From NCBI RefSeq assembly GCF_021631985.1, contig NZ_CP070225.1, forward strand, positions 5,952,001 through 6,016,000: a DNA stretch of 64,000 nucleotides. The letters are read 5' to 3'. The DNA comes from Sandaracinus amylolyticus (GTDB taxonomy: Bacteria; Myxococcota_A; Polyangia; Polyangiales; Sandaracinaceae). Shown here in pieces: positions 53,691-62,195 of this stretch. The stretch's first letter is position 1. Each line of letters opens with the position of its first letter. The position numbers and the translations under genes were made by a program. The notes beneath the pieces were generated by a model. It was given only the letters and a program-made list of their open reading frames with translations, did not search any database and had not been told where the DNA came from.

Positions 53691-53696
53691 TATACT
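53691..53696 (+). promoter_or_regulatory. Candidate -10 box of the FHA-sigma54 activator gene
   Basis: TATACT lies 11 bp before ATG 53708, and no ribosome site is seen. Transcription would begin within a few bases of the start codon. Confidence 0.4.
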
Positions 53697-53707
53697 GCCT
53701 CCTTCGC

Positions 53708-55039
53708 ATGAGCAGCTCGCAGCGCACCGAGCGGAGCGCTCGCGCCCGGCTCGCGGGCCCGGGGCGCCTGCGGATCACGGTGATGGAAGGACCGGACGCC
53801 GGCGCGACGGTCGAGCCGAGCACGTCGGGAGGAGCGTCGATCGGCGTCGCGCCCGACAACGTGCTCGTGCTCTCCGACCGCACCGTCAGCCGGTACCACG
53901 TCGAGCTCCGGCTCACGCGCGACGGGATCGACGTCGAGGATCTCGGCAGCCTGAACGGCACGTGGATCGGCGATGCGCGGGTACAGCGCGCGACCGTGCG
54001 CGCGGGGACGCGCATCCGCACTGGAGACACCGTCCTCCAGCTCGACGACGCGACGCTCCCGCTCGACGCGATGGCCGCCGACGAGAGTGACGTCGTTCCG
54101 GAGATCCGCGGCCTCGTCGCGGTGAGCCCCGCGATGAAGGCGCTGCTCCGGCTCCTGCATCAGCTCGCCCCGACGGAAGTGTCCGTGCTCGTGTCGGGCG
54201 AGACCGGCTGCGGCAAGGAGGTGGTCGCGCGCGCGCTCCACGACCTCGGCAAGCGCGCCGCGGGCCCCTTCGAGGTCGTCGACTGCGGCTCGATGCCGGC
54301 GACGTTGATCGCGTCCGAGCTCTTCGGGCACGAGCGCGGCGCGTTCACCGGCGCGGACAAGACGCGTGCGGGCGCCTTCGAGCGAGCACAGGGCGGCACG
54401 ATCTTCCTCGACGAGGTCGGCGAGCTGCCGCTCGAGCTCCAGCCGGTCCTCCTCGGGGCGCTCGAGCGCCGGCGGTTCCGTCGGCTCGGCGGGCAGAAGG
54501 AGATCGCGGTCGACGTCCGCGTCGTCTCCGCGACGCACCGCGATCTCCGTGCCGCAGTGAACGACGGGAGCTTCCGCGCCGACCTCTATTACCGGCTCGC
54601 CGTCGCGCGCGCGACGATCCCCCCGCTGCGCGAGCGCCCCGAGGACGTCGAGCCGCTGGTGCGCCACTTCGTCGACGAGATGACCGATGCACCGGGCGCG
54701 TTCCCGTTCGGCTTCGCGACGCTCGAGGCGCTGCGCGCGCACCGATGGACGGGCAATGTCCGAGAGCTGCGGAACGTCGTCGAGGCCGCGCTCGCGATCG
54801 GCCGCGTCCAGGTCGAGGGTCGCGAGGTCGCGCCCGACGACGGCGCGCTGACGAGGCGCGACGACGGAGCGCCGATCACCTACCGCGACGCGCGCGCCGC
54901 GGTGCTCGCACGCTTCGAGCGCGCGTACCTGTCCGAGCTGATCGAGGCGTGCGAGCACAACGCCTCCGAGGCCGCGCGCCGCGCGCGGGTGGATCGCCCG
55001 CACCTCCTGACACTGCTGCGCAAGCACGGCCTCCGATGA
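53708..55039 (+). CDS. FHA-domain sigma-54-dependent activator
   Basis: A 443-residue regulator. Residues about 22-115 form an FHA phosphothreonine-binding domain (SDRTVSRYHVELR, DLGSLNGTWIGD). Residues about 130-365 form the AAA+ module: Walker A GETGCGKE, the GAFTGA motif that contacts sigma-54, Walker B GGTIFLDEVGEL, and the arginine-finger region LYYRLAVARATIPPLRERPEDV. The C-terminal 45 residues include a Fis-type helix-turn-helix (ASEAARRARVDRPHLLTLLRKHG). FHA recognition suggests activation by the neighbouring Ser/Thr kinases. All residues needed for activation are present. Confidence 0.93.
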   Translation: MSSSQRTERSARARLAGPGRLRITVMEGPDAGATVEPSTSGGASIGVAPDNVLVLSDRTVSRYHVELRLTRDGIDVEDLGSLNGTWIGDARVQRATVRAGTRIRTGDTVLQLDDATLPLDAMAADESDVVPEIRGLVAVSPAMKALLRLLHQLAPTEVSVLVSGETGCGKEVVARALHDLGKRAAGPFEVVDCGSMPATLIASELFGHERGAFTGADKTRAGAFERAQGGTIFLDEVGELPLELQPVLLGALERRRFRRLGGQKEIAVDVRVVSATHRDLRAAVNDGSFRADLYYRLAVARATIPPLRERPEDVEPLVRHFVDEMTDAPGAFPFGFATLEALRAHRWTGNVRELRNVVEAALAIGRVQVEGREVAPDDGALTRRDDGAPITYRDARAAVLARFERAYLSELIEACEHNASEAARRARVDRPHLLTLLRKHGLR

Positions 55040-55337
55040 CGTCGTGGAGGCGCTCCTGCCGACTGGTGCGTGAGCTCGGGGGCAATGACGATGCGCTCGT
55101 CGACCACCGCGAGGAGGATGTGAGATCGCGATGTGCTCGAGTGCGGTCGTGCTGGTGAGCAGCCGAGAAGTACTGATCACGTCGACTCGACGCTTCCGAT
55201 TCGCCGCTTCCGCAAGCGCTCGCACGTCGACATCGAGAACGCGGTTCAACGGCGCTCTCGCACAGAGCAGGGCTCGTGCGCGGTGCAGCGCACGTCGCCT
55301 CCAATCTCGCCGTTCCGGCGGTGCGCGACCGAGATCC

Positions 55338-55823
55338 TCAATCCTCCCCTCGAAGGCCCTCGAGGAACTCGCGAAACGAACCTGCCAACTGAATCGCATC
55401 GAAATGCTCGTAATCACCATCGTCGCCAACCAGGACGACGCTGGGGTTCTGCGGACTCACTCGGTAGTCCAGCGCGAGCATCTGGTGCGCCTCCGACGCG
55501 ATCGTGACCACATCATCGGGAACTCCGAACGACTTACGATCCTCGTACGCATCGATCAGGCTTCCCGCGTTCGCCTTGTGCGCGACTCCAAAGAACATCA
55601 GGCCCACATAGTGAGTCCTGCTGGGGCCATCGAACCACGAGTATCTGCAGGTCCCGCCATCCTGGATCATCAAGATCGTGCGCAGATCCTCGGGAATCGG
55701 ATGTCCGATCACCCGCTCCGCATTGAGGAGGTCCTCCTCCGAAGCGCCCTCCACGGAGCGATGCCAATCGTCGGATGAAGACCAGAAGTCACGAATCTTT
55801 TCATCGATATTCAACACACGCAT
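55338..55823 (-). CDS. SMI1/KNR4-family protein
   Basis: A protein of about 161 residues from ATG 55823 (MRVLNIDEKIRDFW). The segments GASEEDLLNAERVIGHPIPEDLRTILMIQDGG and YDEHFDAIQLAGSFREFLEGL-like end fit the SMI1/KNR4 superfamily, a broad group in which bacterial members often act as immunity proteins against contact-dependent toxins. No toxin gene is visible next to it. It is intact, while a degenerate relative lies 180 bp upstream. The 298-bp stretch between 55040 and 55337 holds no gene. Confidence 0.75.
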   Translation of the reverse strand: MRVLNIDEKIRDFWSSSDDWHRSVEGASEEDLLNAERVIGHPIPEDLRTILMIQDGGTCRYSWFDGPSRTHYVGLMFFGVAHKANAGSLIDAYEDRKSFGVPDDVVTIASEAHQMLALDYRVSPQNPSVVLVGDDGDYEHFDAIQLAGSFREFLEGLRGED

Positions 55824-56006
55824 ACTTCCGATGCGAGTTTGCCGTCCGGCCCCACTCAGTCGAGCAGCCGTCCGGCGTGCTGGATTCGCGCACAGCCACC
55901 GCGTCGAGCTCGTGGCTCGGCCGGCCGCCGGCGATGTTCCGCCATGGCATTGTGATGAGGTCGGGAATACCACACGGCCGCGTCCAGCGCGGCCGTGCGG
56001 CGACGC

Positions 56007-56282
56007 TCAACGTGAGCGACGAACCTGCCAATCGTACCAGGAGAAATCGGTCAAGAGGAACGCGCCGATAGACCTGGCGCTCAGGTCTCGATGCGGATCG
56101 TCGTGATAGAACCGGATCACCTGACCTCGAACGCCGCCTGGACCAGGATCCAAGTCGAGGCACGGATAGTTCCCAGCGCCGCTCCGTGCAAGAGCTTGCC
56201 CGCGCTCCAGCGTTGCGTTTGCGCGGGGACCGGTCGTGGGTGTGCCGTTCGCGGCGAAGACAGACTCGACCTCCGTCAGGGG
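56007..56282 (-). pseudogene. SMI1/KNR4-type C-terminal remnant
   Basis: About 91 codons end in AGNYPCLDLDPGPGGVRGQV followed by IRFYHDDPHRDLSARSIGAFLL, the strongly conserved C-terminal part of the cell-wall-assembly SMI1/KNR4 proteins. There is no N-terminal half of the domain in the same frame, and no suitable start. It looks like a deletion product of a second immunity-type gene. Confidence 0.55.
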
Positions 56283-56367
56283 GCGCCGCCGCGCCCTCGG
56301 CGCGCTCTGGGGTTGACAGCATCTGGACCGAGACTCGCGATGCAGAATCGCTGTTGACCCGTCTGAG

Positions 56368-56402
56368 CTCTGGCTGCCCCGTTCGGGCCCAGAACCGGGC
56401 CT
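56368..56402 (-). repeat. Dispersed hairpin repeat, copy B
   Basis: On the minus strand this 35-bp sequence matches the plus-strand copy at 57471-57505 with 3 mismatches. Its centre (CCCGAACGGG) can fold into a short stem, like REP-type elements. Confidence 0.6.
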
Positions 56403-56550
56403 CTCGGACGCCGCTCGCGCTCTGCCGAACCCACAAACACGAAATGATGATCCGTTTCTGCTGCGAGTGATGTGGCGCGCGCATGACGACGTCGACGAGT
56501 ACGAAGGTCGAGCCGGCTGCACCGCGCACGTCCTAACCTTAGTCCTGGTA

Positions 56551-57279
56551 TCAGTGCTCGATTCGCCATCCGAGCGACGCGCAGGCTTCCTGCACCGCGC
56601 TCGTCATGCGCGGAGAGGCGTAGGCGGCGAGCTCGTGAGGGCCGCCGCGGGTCTGCGCGACGGGGCCGTGAGTGCCGCGCGGTGCAGCGGGCCAGGGTGA
56701 GGGCGCGTTGCGCGTATACCGATAGACGACGATCGCCACATCGGTTGAAGACTCGCAGAGCGCGTCCAATGCGGGCGCGAGGCTGCGCCACAGCTCAGGA
56801 GAGAGCGCGAAAGGGTCGATGTGGACGAGAAGCGGGCCGGTGTCTGTCCAGGGGTATCTCAGGGCCGCGACGGCCTCGTCGGCGATGTGCACATTGACGA
56901 GTCGTTCCTCGCGGACTTGCTCTTTGAGCTCGGCGCGCGTCACGACGTTGGCTTCGCCGAGCACCAGTGTGCTGCGCTGGTGCCCGAGCACGTCCAGCAT
57001 GAGCCCCGAGGAGCAGCGGTAGTGACTCGTGCGCGCGAGCGACGCCCGCTCCGCCGCCATGTATCGCGCGTATGCGGGATGCTCGGAGACGAGGCGCTCG
57101 ACGTGGGCACTCCACCGCTCGGGGTCGGCGAGCGGCGCGTGGAGGAGGAACGTGTGCGTGTCGACGTAGCGAACCCTCGTGCCCGCGAGCTTCTCCGCCA
57201 GCGCGATCAACGCGGCGTGCTTGAGGACATCGCCGAGGTTGCCGACGCTCCTGCTCTGGCGATTCGTGGGGCGAGCCAT
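56551..57279 (-). CDS. RlmJ-like methyltransferase-fold protein
   Basis: A protein of about 242 residues from ATG 57279. Its start RSVGNLGDVLKHAALIALAE matches the HAGNFADVLKH signature of RlmJ, which methylates A2030 of 23S rRNA. RVRYVDTHTFLLHAPLADP and the acidic LVHIDPFALSPELW follow, the latter in place of the DPP catalytic loop. The change from DPPY to DPFA and the divergence from RlmJ suggest another substrate. The gene is isolated in a decayed region; it starts with a normal frame and appears intact. Confidence 0.7.
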   Translation of the reverse strand: MARPTNRQSRSVGNLGDVLKHAALIALAEKLAGTRVRYVDTHTFLLHAPLADPERWSAHVERLVSEHPAYARYMAAERASLARTSHYRCSSGLMLDVLGHQRSTLVLGEANVVTRAELKEQVREERLVNVHIADEAVAALRYPWTDTGPLLVHIDPFALSPELWRSLAPALDALCESSTDVAIVVYRYTRNAPSPWPAAPRGTHGPVAQTRGGPHELAAYASPRMTSAVQEACASLGWRIEH

Positions 57280-57470
57280 GGTGTCGAGTTGGTCGACGAG
57301 TGTATGCGATGCACGAGCCGGAGAGGCGTTCGTGTTCGCCGGTGCGTAGACCGTGGCGCATGGCGAGCGTGAGAGTCTGGAAGAAGCGAATCGCGGAGCG
57401 GCGAGGGAGTGGTCTTCGGCCGATGCGCTGCTCCGTGCCGCACCTGGCCGCGCCGAGGCGTTGCAACTGC

Positions 57471-57505
57471 AGGCCCGGTTCTGGCCCCGAGCGGGGCAGA
57501 CAGAG
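57471..57505 (+). repeat. Dispersed hairpin repeat, copy A
   Basis: The plus-strand copy of the 35-bp repeat, with core CCCCGAGCGGGG that can form a 5-bp stem. The two copies are inverted and 1.07 kb apart, flanking the RlmJ-like gene. Confidence 0.6.
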
Positions 57506-57588
57506 GGCAGGGCGCCGGGAGCTCGCGAACGCGCGCATCTGCAACGCCAGTTCGTCGGGAGGATCGTGCGCGGTGCACTGCATCTCGC

Positions 57589-57770
57589 CCGGCACTCGAC
57601 ATCCCGGCGTCGACACGGCGGTCGTGGATCCGTGGAGGCGCGCCGCCAGTGATCGCGATCGCTCCCACGCCGCTCGACGCGAGCAGCCTCGCGACCAGGG
57701 TCGCCCATCTCGAGCGCCAGGTCATCCGACTGCGCGCGATCGTGCGCGCTCGAGCGGGCCTGGTGGCGTG
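57589..57770 (+). pseudogene. Degenerate transposase remnant (related to 60521-61185)
   Basis: About 60 codons read LDIPASTRRSWIRGGAPP followed by ASSLATRVAHLERQVIRL. They align with LGIPASTTRSW and ELEQKIARLELRAARLQ of the remnant at 60521-61185. Only the helix-turn-helix and coiled region is left; no DDE domain follows. The match is short and is made by eye. Confidence 0.35.
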
Positions 57771-57934
57771 GAGCCGCGCCGGATCTCCTTCGCTCATGCG
57801 CTCTCCACTGTCGCGCCGGAGCGAGTCGTTCCGCAGGCCTGCAAGACAGCGGATCGCCGCAGCAGTCGAACGACGGACCGGCACAGAGCTTGAGATCGCG
57901 GACGACCCGGTTCATCGTCGGAGGGGGCGGAAAC

Positions 57935-58630
57935 ATGTCGGGCGCATCACCTCGTCGGCCGCGTATTGAGCGCGGATGGTTGGCAGTCGTCCTCGCCTCC
58001 TGTGGCGCCAACCCCAGCCCGTCGGTCGAGCCCCGCCCGCAACCCGCTGCTCGCCGAGACGTCGCGACGTCCGAGACGCCGCTCGGAGAGGAAGGCAGCC
58101 CGACGCAAGCAACAGCGGTCGCGCCTCCGTTTGCGATTCGTCTGCACGAAGGCGTGTTCGTGCCCAGCGTGCTCGGCGCCCACGGTCAACGGATCACGTT
58201 GCCGATCTCGCCTCCCCGGGAGTACCCAGCGCGCCACGATCGGTTTCCCGCGGACGTCTACGAGATCGACCTGCCTCCGGGGGAGTACACCGTCGTCACG
58301 CACTACGATCCCGCGACTTGTGCGGGTCTAAGCATCCGGATCGGAGGTCCCGGGCCTTTCGACGAGCACGCACGAGACGCCGCGCTCGCTCCGCGAGGAT
58401 GGTTCCTTCCGATGCACAGCGAGCTCAGGAATGCGTTCGGGTGGTGGGGCTGCTCGATCAGCACTCGCGAGCGCACCAGCTTCCACCACCACTTCCTGGT
58501 CCCGCGTGCGGGCATCCAGTGGTTCGCGATCCGGGCTGACTACGCGGACGTGGGTGATTGTCGCGAGTACGACATCGGGATCTTCCGCGGCGCGCATCAT
58601 TGCGAGGAACCGGAGCCTCCACCTTACTGA
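57935..58630 (+). CDS. Hypothetical secreted lipoprotein
   Basis: A protein of about 231 residues; ATG 57935 gives a basic start and a hydrophobic stretch ending in a lipobox (LAVVLASCGANP, about residue 24). The mature part has a Pro/Ala/Glu linker and a beta-rich domain (FVPSVLGAHGQRITLPI, VYEIDLPPGEYTVVTHYD) with Cys residues that may pair. It is followed 2 bp later by the end of a convergent gene. No family is recognised; a surface role is inferred from the lipobox. Confidence 0.65.
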   Translation: MSGASPRRPRIERGWLAVVLASCGANPSPSVEPRPQPAARRDVATSETPLGEEGSPTQATAVAPPFAIRLHEGVFVPSVLGAHGQRITLPISPPREYPARHDRFPADVYEIDLPPGEYTVVTHYDPATCAGLSIRIGGPGPFDEHARDAALAPRGWFLPMHSELRNAFGWWGCSISTRERTSFHHHFLVPRAGIQWFAIRADYADVGDCREYDIGIFRGAHHCEEPEPPPY

Positions 58631-58632
58631 GC

Positions 58633-60066
58633 TCAGGGCGTGCTCGATCCAGAGGACAGGCCTCGATCTGCCGCCTCGCGCCATTCATCGAGCCTGCGCC
58701 TGAGCAGCACAGAGCAAGGTGCGGCCGCGAACTGTCGTTCGAGAGCCTCGTTCGCCGTTTCTCCGGACACGACCGGAGAGCGGTCTGCCGACGTGGGCGG
58801 CCGCAAGAAGAACGGCCCGGCACGATGCAGTGGAGACCGGACGAACTCGCGCTCCGTGTCGGGGAAGCGCTCGTGAGCCACGATCCCGTGGACACCCGCT
58901 CCGTAGGACTGGCGGGGCTGCACTCCCAACGGCGAGCCAGGGCTCGGAGGCGGTGAGAACACGCCGACCGAGAACAGCGTGAACGGCTCGCTCACCAGCA
59001 GTGGGATCGTTCGAGAGCCGCGCTCGACGATGAACCACAGCTGGATCGAGAGCGAATCGCGAATCTTGCGTAGGTCCCCTCCGCGCGTGCGGCCGCCGTC
59101 GTCCCACGTGCACCACGACGGAACGGTCGAGGTCGGCGAGTCCGTGTACTGCACGAAGAACGAGTCGGTAGTCGGGTTCCCGACGACAGCACTGCCTCCC
59201 TGTTCAAACCAAGGGTCGGCGAAACGCGCAAGGCCTCGACCCGCGTACACGTGCAGCTCGATCCCAGCTTCGAGTCGTTCCACCGCCTGGACTGCCGACC
59301 CGCCGAGCACGATCAGCGCCGGGTCGTGCACGAATGGACGCTCGCGCTGGGCAGAGGTGTCCAGGCGCTGTTGGTCGTCGTTCGCCAGCACGTCTCGCGC
59401 GAGCTTCTGTGCCTGCCGCGCCGAGTCTTCCGATGCGCGGGAGTAGGCGACCTGGGCCGCCGCTTCGAACGCGACGGTCCCGTACGAGGCGCTGACACGC
59501 ACGCCGGCCTGCGGAGCGAGCTCCGCCAGGCGACCGTCTCGCGCGGGCGGAGCGACAGCGACGGGCAGCTCGAGCGGTGCATCGAGCCAGCGCTTGGCAT
59601 CGCAGACGCGCTTCACGCCGCCGGCGCCGATGCGCTCGGCGAGGGCGAACGCCTGCATCGCACCGGCCAGCTCGCCCAGCAGCCCCCGCGAGCCGAGCGC
59701 GGTGACCTTGGCCGCGACCAGGCTGTCGTTGATCCGCTGCCGAGCGGCCGACCAGCTCTTCGATCGCAGAACATCGTCGGGATCACCGACCGTGCTCCGG
59801 AGCAACTCGTGCGGGGACGCGTCGTCCGACGCACCGATGACCGCGGCTCGTAGCGCTTCGAGCTCGCGAACGTGGGGGACCTCGTGGGGTTTGCGGACGA
59901 ATTGATCCGAGCCTGCGTAGGCCCGCAATGCGCTCGCGGCGGCATCCGGATCTCCGCTCGGCAACTCCGAGGTGATCGCGGCTGGTGTCGAGAGCGCCAC
60001 TCGTGGCCCGAGGTGTCGTGAGTCCGCCGGGCCGACGATCATCAGTCGCATGAGCTCCACCGACAT
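58633..60066 (-). CDS. Hypothetical protein, 477 residues
   Basis: Started at ATG 60066 behind GAGAGGAGCG. There is no signal peptide and no membrane helix. Ala-rich helical N-terminal half (LAGAMQAFALAERIGAGG, VAYSRASEDSARQAQKLARD) and a beta-rich C-terminal half (IELHVYAGRGLARFADPWF, LSIQLWFIVERGSRTIPLLVSEPF) suggest two domains. I do not recognise the family. Its base use is like the normal genes of the window. It is convergent with the lipoprotein gene at 57935-58630 and stands alone. Confidence 0.6.
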   Translation of the reverse strand: MSVELMRLMIVGPADSRHLGPRVALSTPAAITSELPSGDPDAAASALRAYAGSDQFVRKPHEVPHVRELEALRAAVIGASDDASPHELLRSTVGDPDDVLRSKSWSAARQRINDSLVAAKVTALGSRGLLGELAGAMQAFALAERIGAGGVKRVCDAKRWLDAPLELPVAVAPPARDGRLAELAPQAGVRVSASYGTVAFEAAAQVAYSRASEDSARQAQKLARDVLANDDQQRLDTSAQRERPFVHDPALIVLGGSAVQAVERLEAGIELHVYAGRGLARFADPWFEQGGSAVVGNPTTDSFFVQYTDSPTSTVPSWCTWDDGGRTRGGDLRKIRDSLSIQLWFIVERGSRTIPLLVSEPFTLFSVGVFSPPPSPGSPLGVQPRQSYGAGVHGIVAHERFPDTEREFVRSPLHRAGPFFLRPPTSADRSPVVSGETANEALERQFAAAPCSVLLRRRLDEWREAADRGLSSGSSTP

Positions 60067-60520
60067 CACGCGCTCCTCTCGGTTGGGGTCGGTGCAGGCC
60101 AATCCGAGCTCACCGCGCCCGTCAACGCGCGCCCGCCGCCTCGTCTGCGCCGATGTTCAGGATGCGTCGTCGTCGAACAGATCGCCGGCCGCGCGCTCGT
60201 CGCTCTCGGGCTCGCTCTCCGACTCGCTTTCGCCCTTCGCCTTGCGGGCGCGACGCTTCATCTCCTTGTCGCGGATCTCCGCCGCCTCGTCAGTGATTCG
60301 CGAGGAACGCATCGCGCGCGGTGTCACTGCCGTGCTGCGGCTCCGGACCTCCCCGCGCATCAGCGTTGCAGTTGCACGCGCCGATGTGCCCGGCGCTACG
60401 GTACAACCAAGCGCGTCGCAAACGACCAGGCGCTCGAACCGGCGCGAGCTCGTCGCGCGGTGTCCACGTCGACCGGTGGTCGCATCGACAACGAGCGCGA
60501 GCCGCACCACGTCGTAGCTC
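60067..60520. other. Gap before a transposase remnant
   Basis: This 454-bp stretch holds at most one very short possible gene (60157-60312, minus strand). I see no RNA gene, no repeat and no clear promoter in it. Confidence 0.4.
60157..60312 (-). CDS. Possible very small acidic protein
   Basis: A 51-codon frame from ATG 60312 (MRSSRITDEAAEIRDKEMKR) with a basic middle and a Glu/Ser/Asp tail (ESESESEPESDER). The frame stays open further upstream to ATG 60522. The tail is encoded by a simple TCG/CTC-type repeat, so it may be a chance frame. No ribosome site is seen. Confidence 0.25.
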   Translation of the reverse strand: MRSSRITDEAAEIRDKEMKRRARKAKGESESESEPESDERAAGDLFDDDAS

Positions 60521-61185
60521 ATGAGCGCCGCGGTCGCCGGTCGCCGTCGCTACGATCATCGGATCCGCAACGCCGTCGCGGAAGGACGCGGGCTGGCGAT
60601 CGCACAGAAGCTCGGGATCCCCGCGTCCACGACGCGCTCGTGGTCCGCCGCGGGCCGACTTCGGTGCTCGTTTCCGAGCACGACGGCGCCCAGCACGCCG
60701 AGCTCGAGCAGAAGATCGCTCGTCTCGAGCTGCGTGCCGCTCGTCTGCAGGCCGTGGTGCGACTGCTGGTCGTGCTCGTGCGCTCGATGGGGCTCCGGTT
60801 GGATGGCGTGCGCGTGCCGGACGGCGGGACGAACGCGCGCATCCTCGCCGCCGTCGATCGCGCCACTCCGACGCTCGGCCGCGCCACCGCACTTCGGGTG
60901 ATCGGTCTGGACGCCGACCGTGCTCGCGTGTGGCGGAGGCGGGCACTGGCATGCGCGCTCGACGACGCGCCGCCATGTCCGCGCGCGCAGCCGTCGCGGA
61001 TGACGCGTGATGAGCTCGCCGAGATGCGCGACCTCGTCGAGAGCGAGCGCTATCTACACCTCTCGACTCGTACGCTTGCGCTGCTCGCGAAGAGGCTTGG
61101 CCGCGTATTCGCGAGCTATGCGACGTGGAAGGGATTCCGCTCGGGAAGGCGCTGCACCGCGGAGGCGCTGCCCACGTGGAGCGTA
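60521..61185 (+). pseudogene. IS3/IS481-like transposase remnant, frameshifted and truncated
   Basis: Two adjacent frames make one protein-like sequence. The first gives RYDHRIRNAVAEGRGLAIAQ then KLGIPASTTRSW (helix-turn-helix), the second, after a shift near 60650, gives ELEQKIARLELRAARLQAVV, RMTRDELAEMRDLVESERY and RTLALLAKRLGRVFASYATW. These are the features of the N-terminal half of IS3/IS481-type transposases. No DDE catalytic domain follows; the frame ends where the PIN-like gene begins. It is a dead remnant. Confidence 0.55.
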
Positions 61186-61190
61186 AACCG

Positions 61191-61988
61191 TCAGCGTCGA
61201 TCGCGGCGCGGGTTCTCCGCGCGTCGCCTCGCAAACTCGGCCTCGAGGGTCTTCCAGTACGGCTCGTAGACGTCGAGCAGTTCGCTGGGCCGCATGACCT
61301 GGAGGCCCATGTCCAAGAGGCGGTCGCGCCGAGCCCAGAACGTCTTGCGGTCGGTCGTGAGAACAACGGGAATGTTAGACAGGAGCGCGTGGGTCGCAAC
61401 GAGCCTGTCTCCTCGGTCCGCGAGGAAACTCAGCGGTCCGTCGGCGGCGTGGAGTTCCTCGACCGACTGCACCCCCAGCCCACGCAGGATCAGCGGCGAC
61501 ACGCGCGCGCGTCCCTTCGCGAGAAGCAGCCCCTGGGCGATCCCCGGGTACGCGTCGTTGCTCCACTGTTCTTGGTGGCCCACGAGGAACTCGAGTAGAT
61601 CCCTGACGCTCCTGCCCTTCGGGCCCTGGAGAAGACCTGTCTCCTCGAGTGCAGCATCACACACGAGCCATGGATAGCCGCCGTACCACTCGAAGCGCTT
61701 GTACAGAATACCGACGTCGATGAGATCGTGTGCCAGGTCCGTTCCGTACTGGCGCACCAGCTCTGCCGTCGCGACGTCGTCCCATACCATCGGCCCGTTG
61801 GCCTCGAGTTGGCGATCGACCCAGTCCAGGTTCTGAAGAACGCACGTGTCCAGCAACTGCGGCTCGGGCGGCCGGAGCGCCTCGTCGATCAGGGCCCTGC
61901 GCCGCCCCGGATCTGCCTCCGCCGCAAGCCGTTCTTGAAGCTCGACGAGAGCTGTGTCGGGACCAGGCCCATGTGCTTTGTTCGTCAT
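61191..61988 (-). CDS. PIN-like domain protein
   Basis: A protein of about 265 residues from ATG 61988 (ATG-like start at 62000 also possible). LLDTCVLQNLDWVDRQL at about residue 45 resembles the first acidic motif of PIN nucleases, and ADRGDRLVATHALLSNIPVVLTTDRKTFW resembles the later acid pair. PIN proteins are metal-dependent RNases or DNases, often toxins. There is no small antitoxin gene directly beside it, and it is larger than VapC. It lies 207 bp downstream of the NTPase operon and may belong to it. Confidence 0.65.
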   Translation of the reverse strand: MTNKAHGPGPDTALVELQERLAAEADPGRRRALIDEALRPPEPQLLDTCVLQNLDWVDRQLEANGPMVWDDVATAELVRQYGTDLAHDLIDVGILYKRFEWYGGYPWLVCDAALEETGLLQGPKGRSVRDLLEFLVGHQEQWSNDAYPGIAQGLLLAKGRARVSPLILRGLGVQSVEELHAADGPLSFLADRGDRLVATHALLSNIPVVLTTDRKTFWARRDRLLDMGLQVMRPSELLDVYEPYWKTLEAEFARRRAENPRRDRR

Positions 61989-62195
61989 CGCAGTTCCCAC
62001 GCCAACGCAGTTTCATCGCGCCGAGCACTGCCGCGAGGAGGTAGGTCGCAGGATAAACGTCGTTGAGCTTCGCCCTGTCGAGCAGCGAACCGAGCGTGGC
62101 CGCTACCGGCGCAGCGCAGCGCGACTTCGACGCCCGAGATTTTCGGCGGCGCGATCCGCGAGCGCAATGGCCGTCGCGCATGTTCGCGTGCTGAC

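Larger units (their letters stand above)
55824..56550. other. Decayed region with an SMI1/KNR4 remnant
   Basis: No complete gene is visible. The stretch carries a C-terminal SMI1/KNR4 fragment (56007-56282) and one copy of a dispersed hairpin repeat (56368-56402). The remaining frames are open but have no family features. Confidence 0.55.
57280..57934. other. Gap with transposase remnant and repeat
   Basis: This 655-bp stretch has no complete gene. It carries copy A of the hairpin repeat (57471-57505) and a short degenerate transposase segment (57589-57770). The other open frames look like chance GC-rich frames. Confidence 0.5.

Noticed and set aside
57300-57893. A 197-codon plus-strand frame over the transposase remnant
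   Set aside because: The transposase-like segment is in another frame; this one is basic and featureless.
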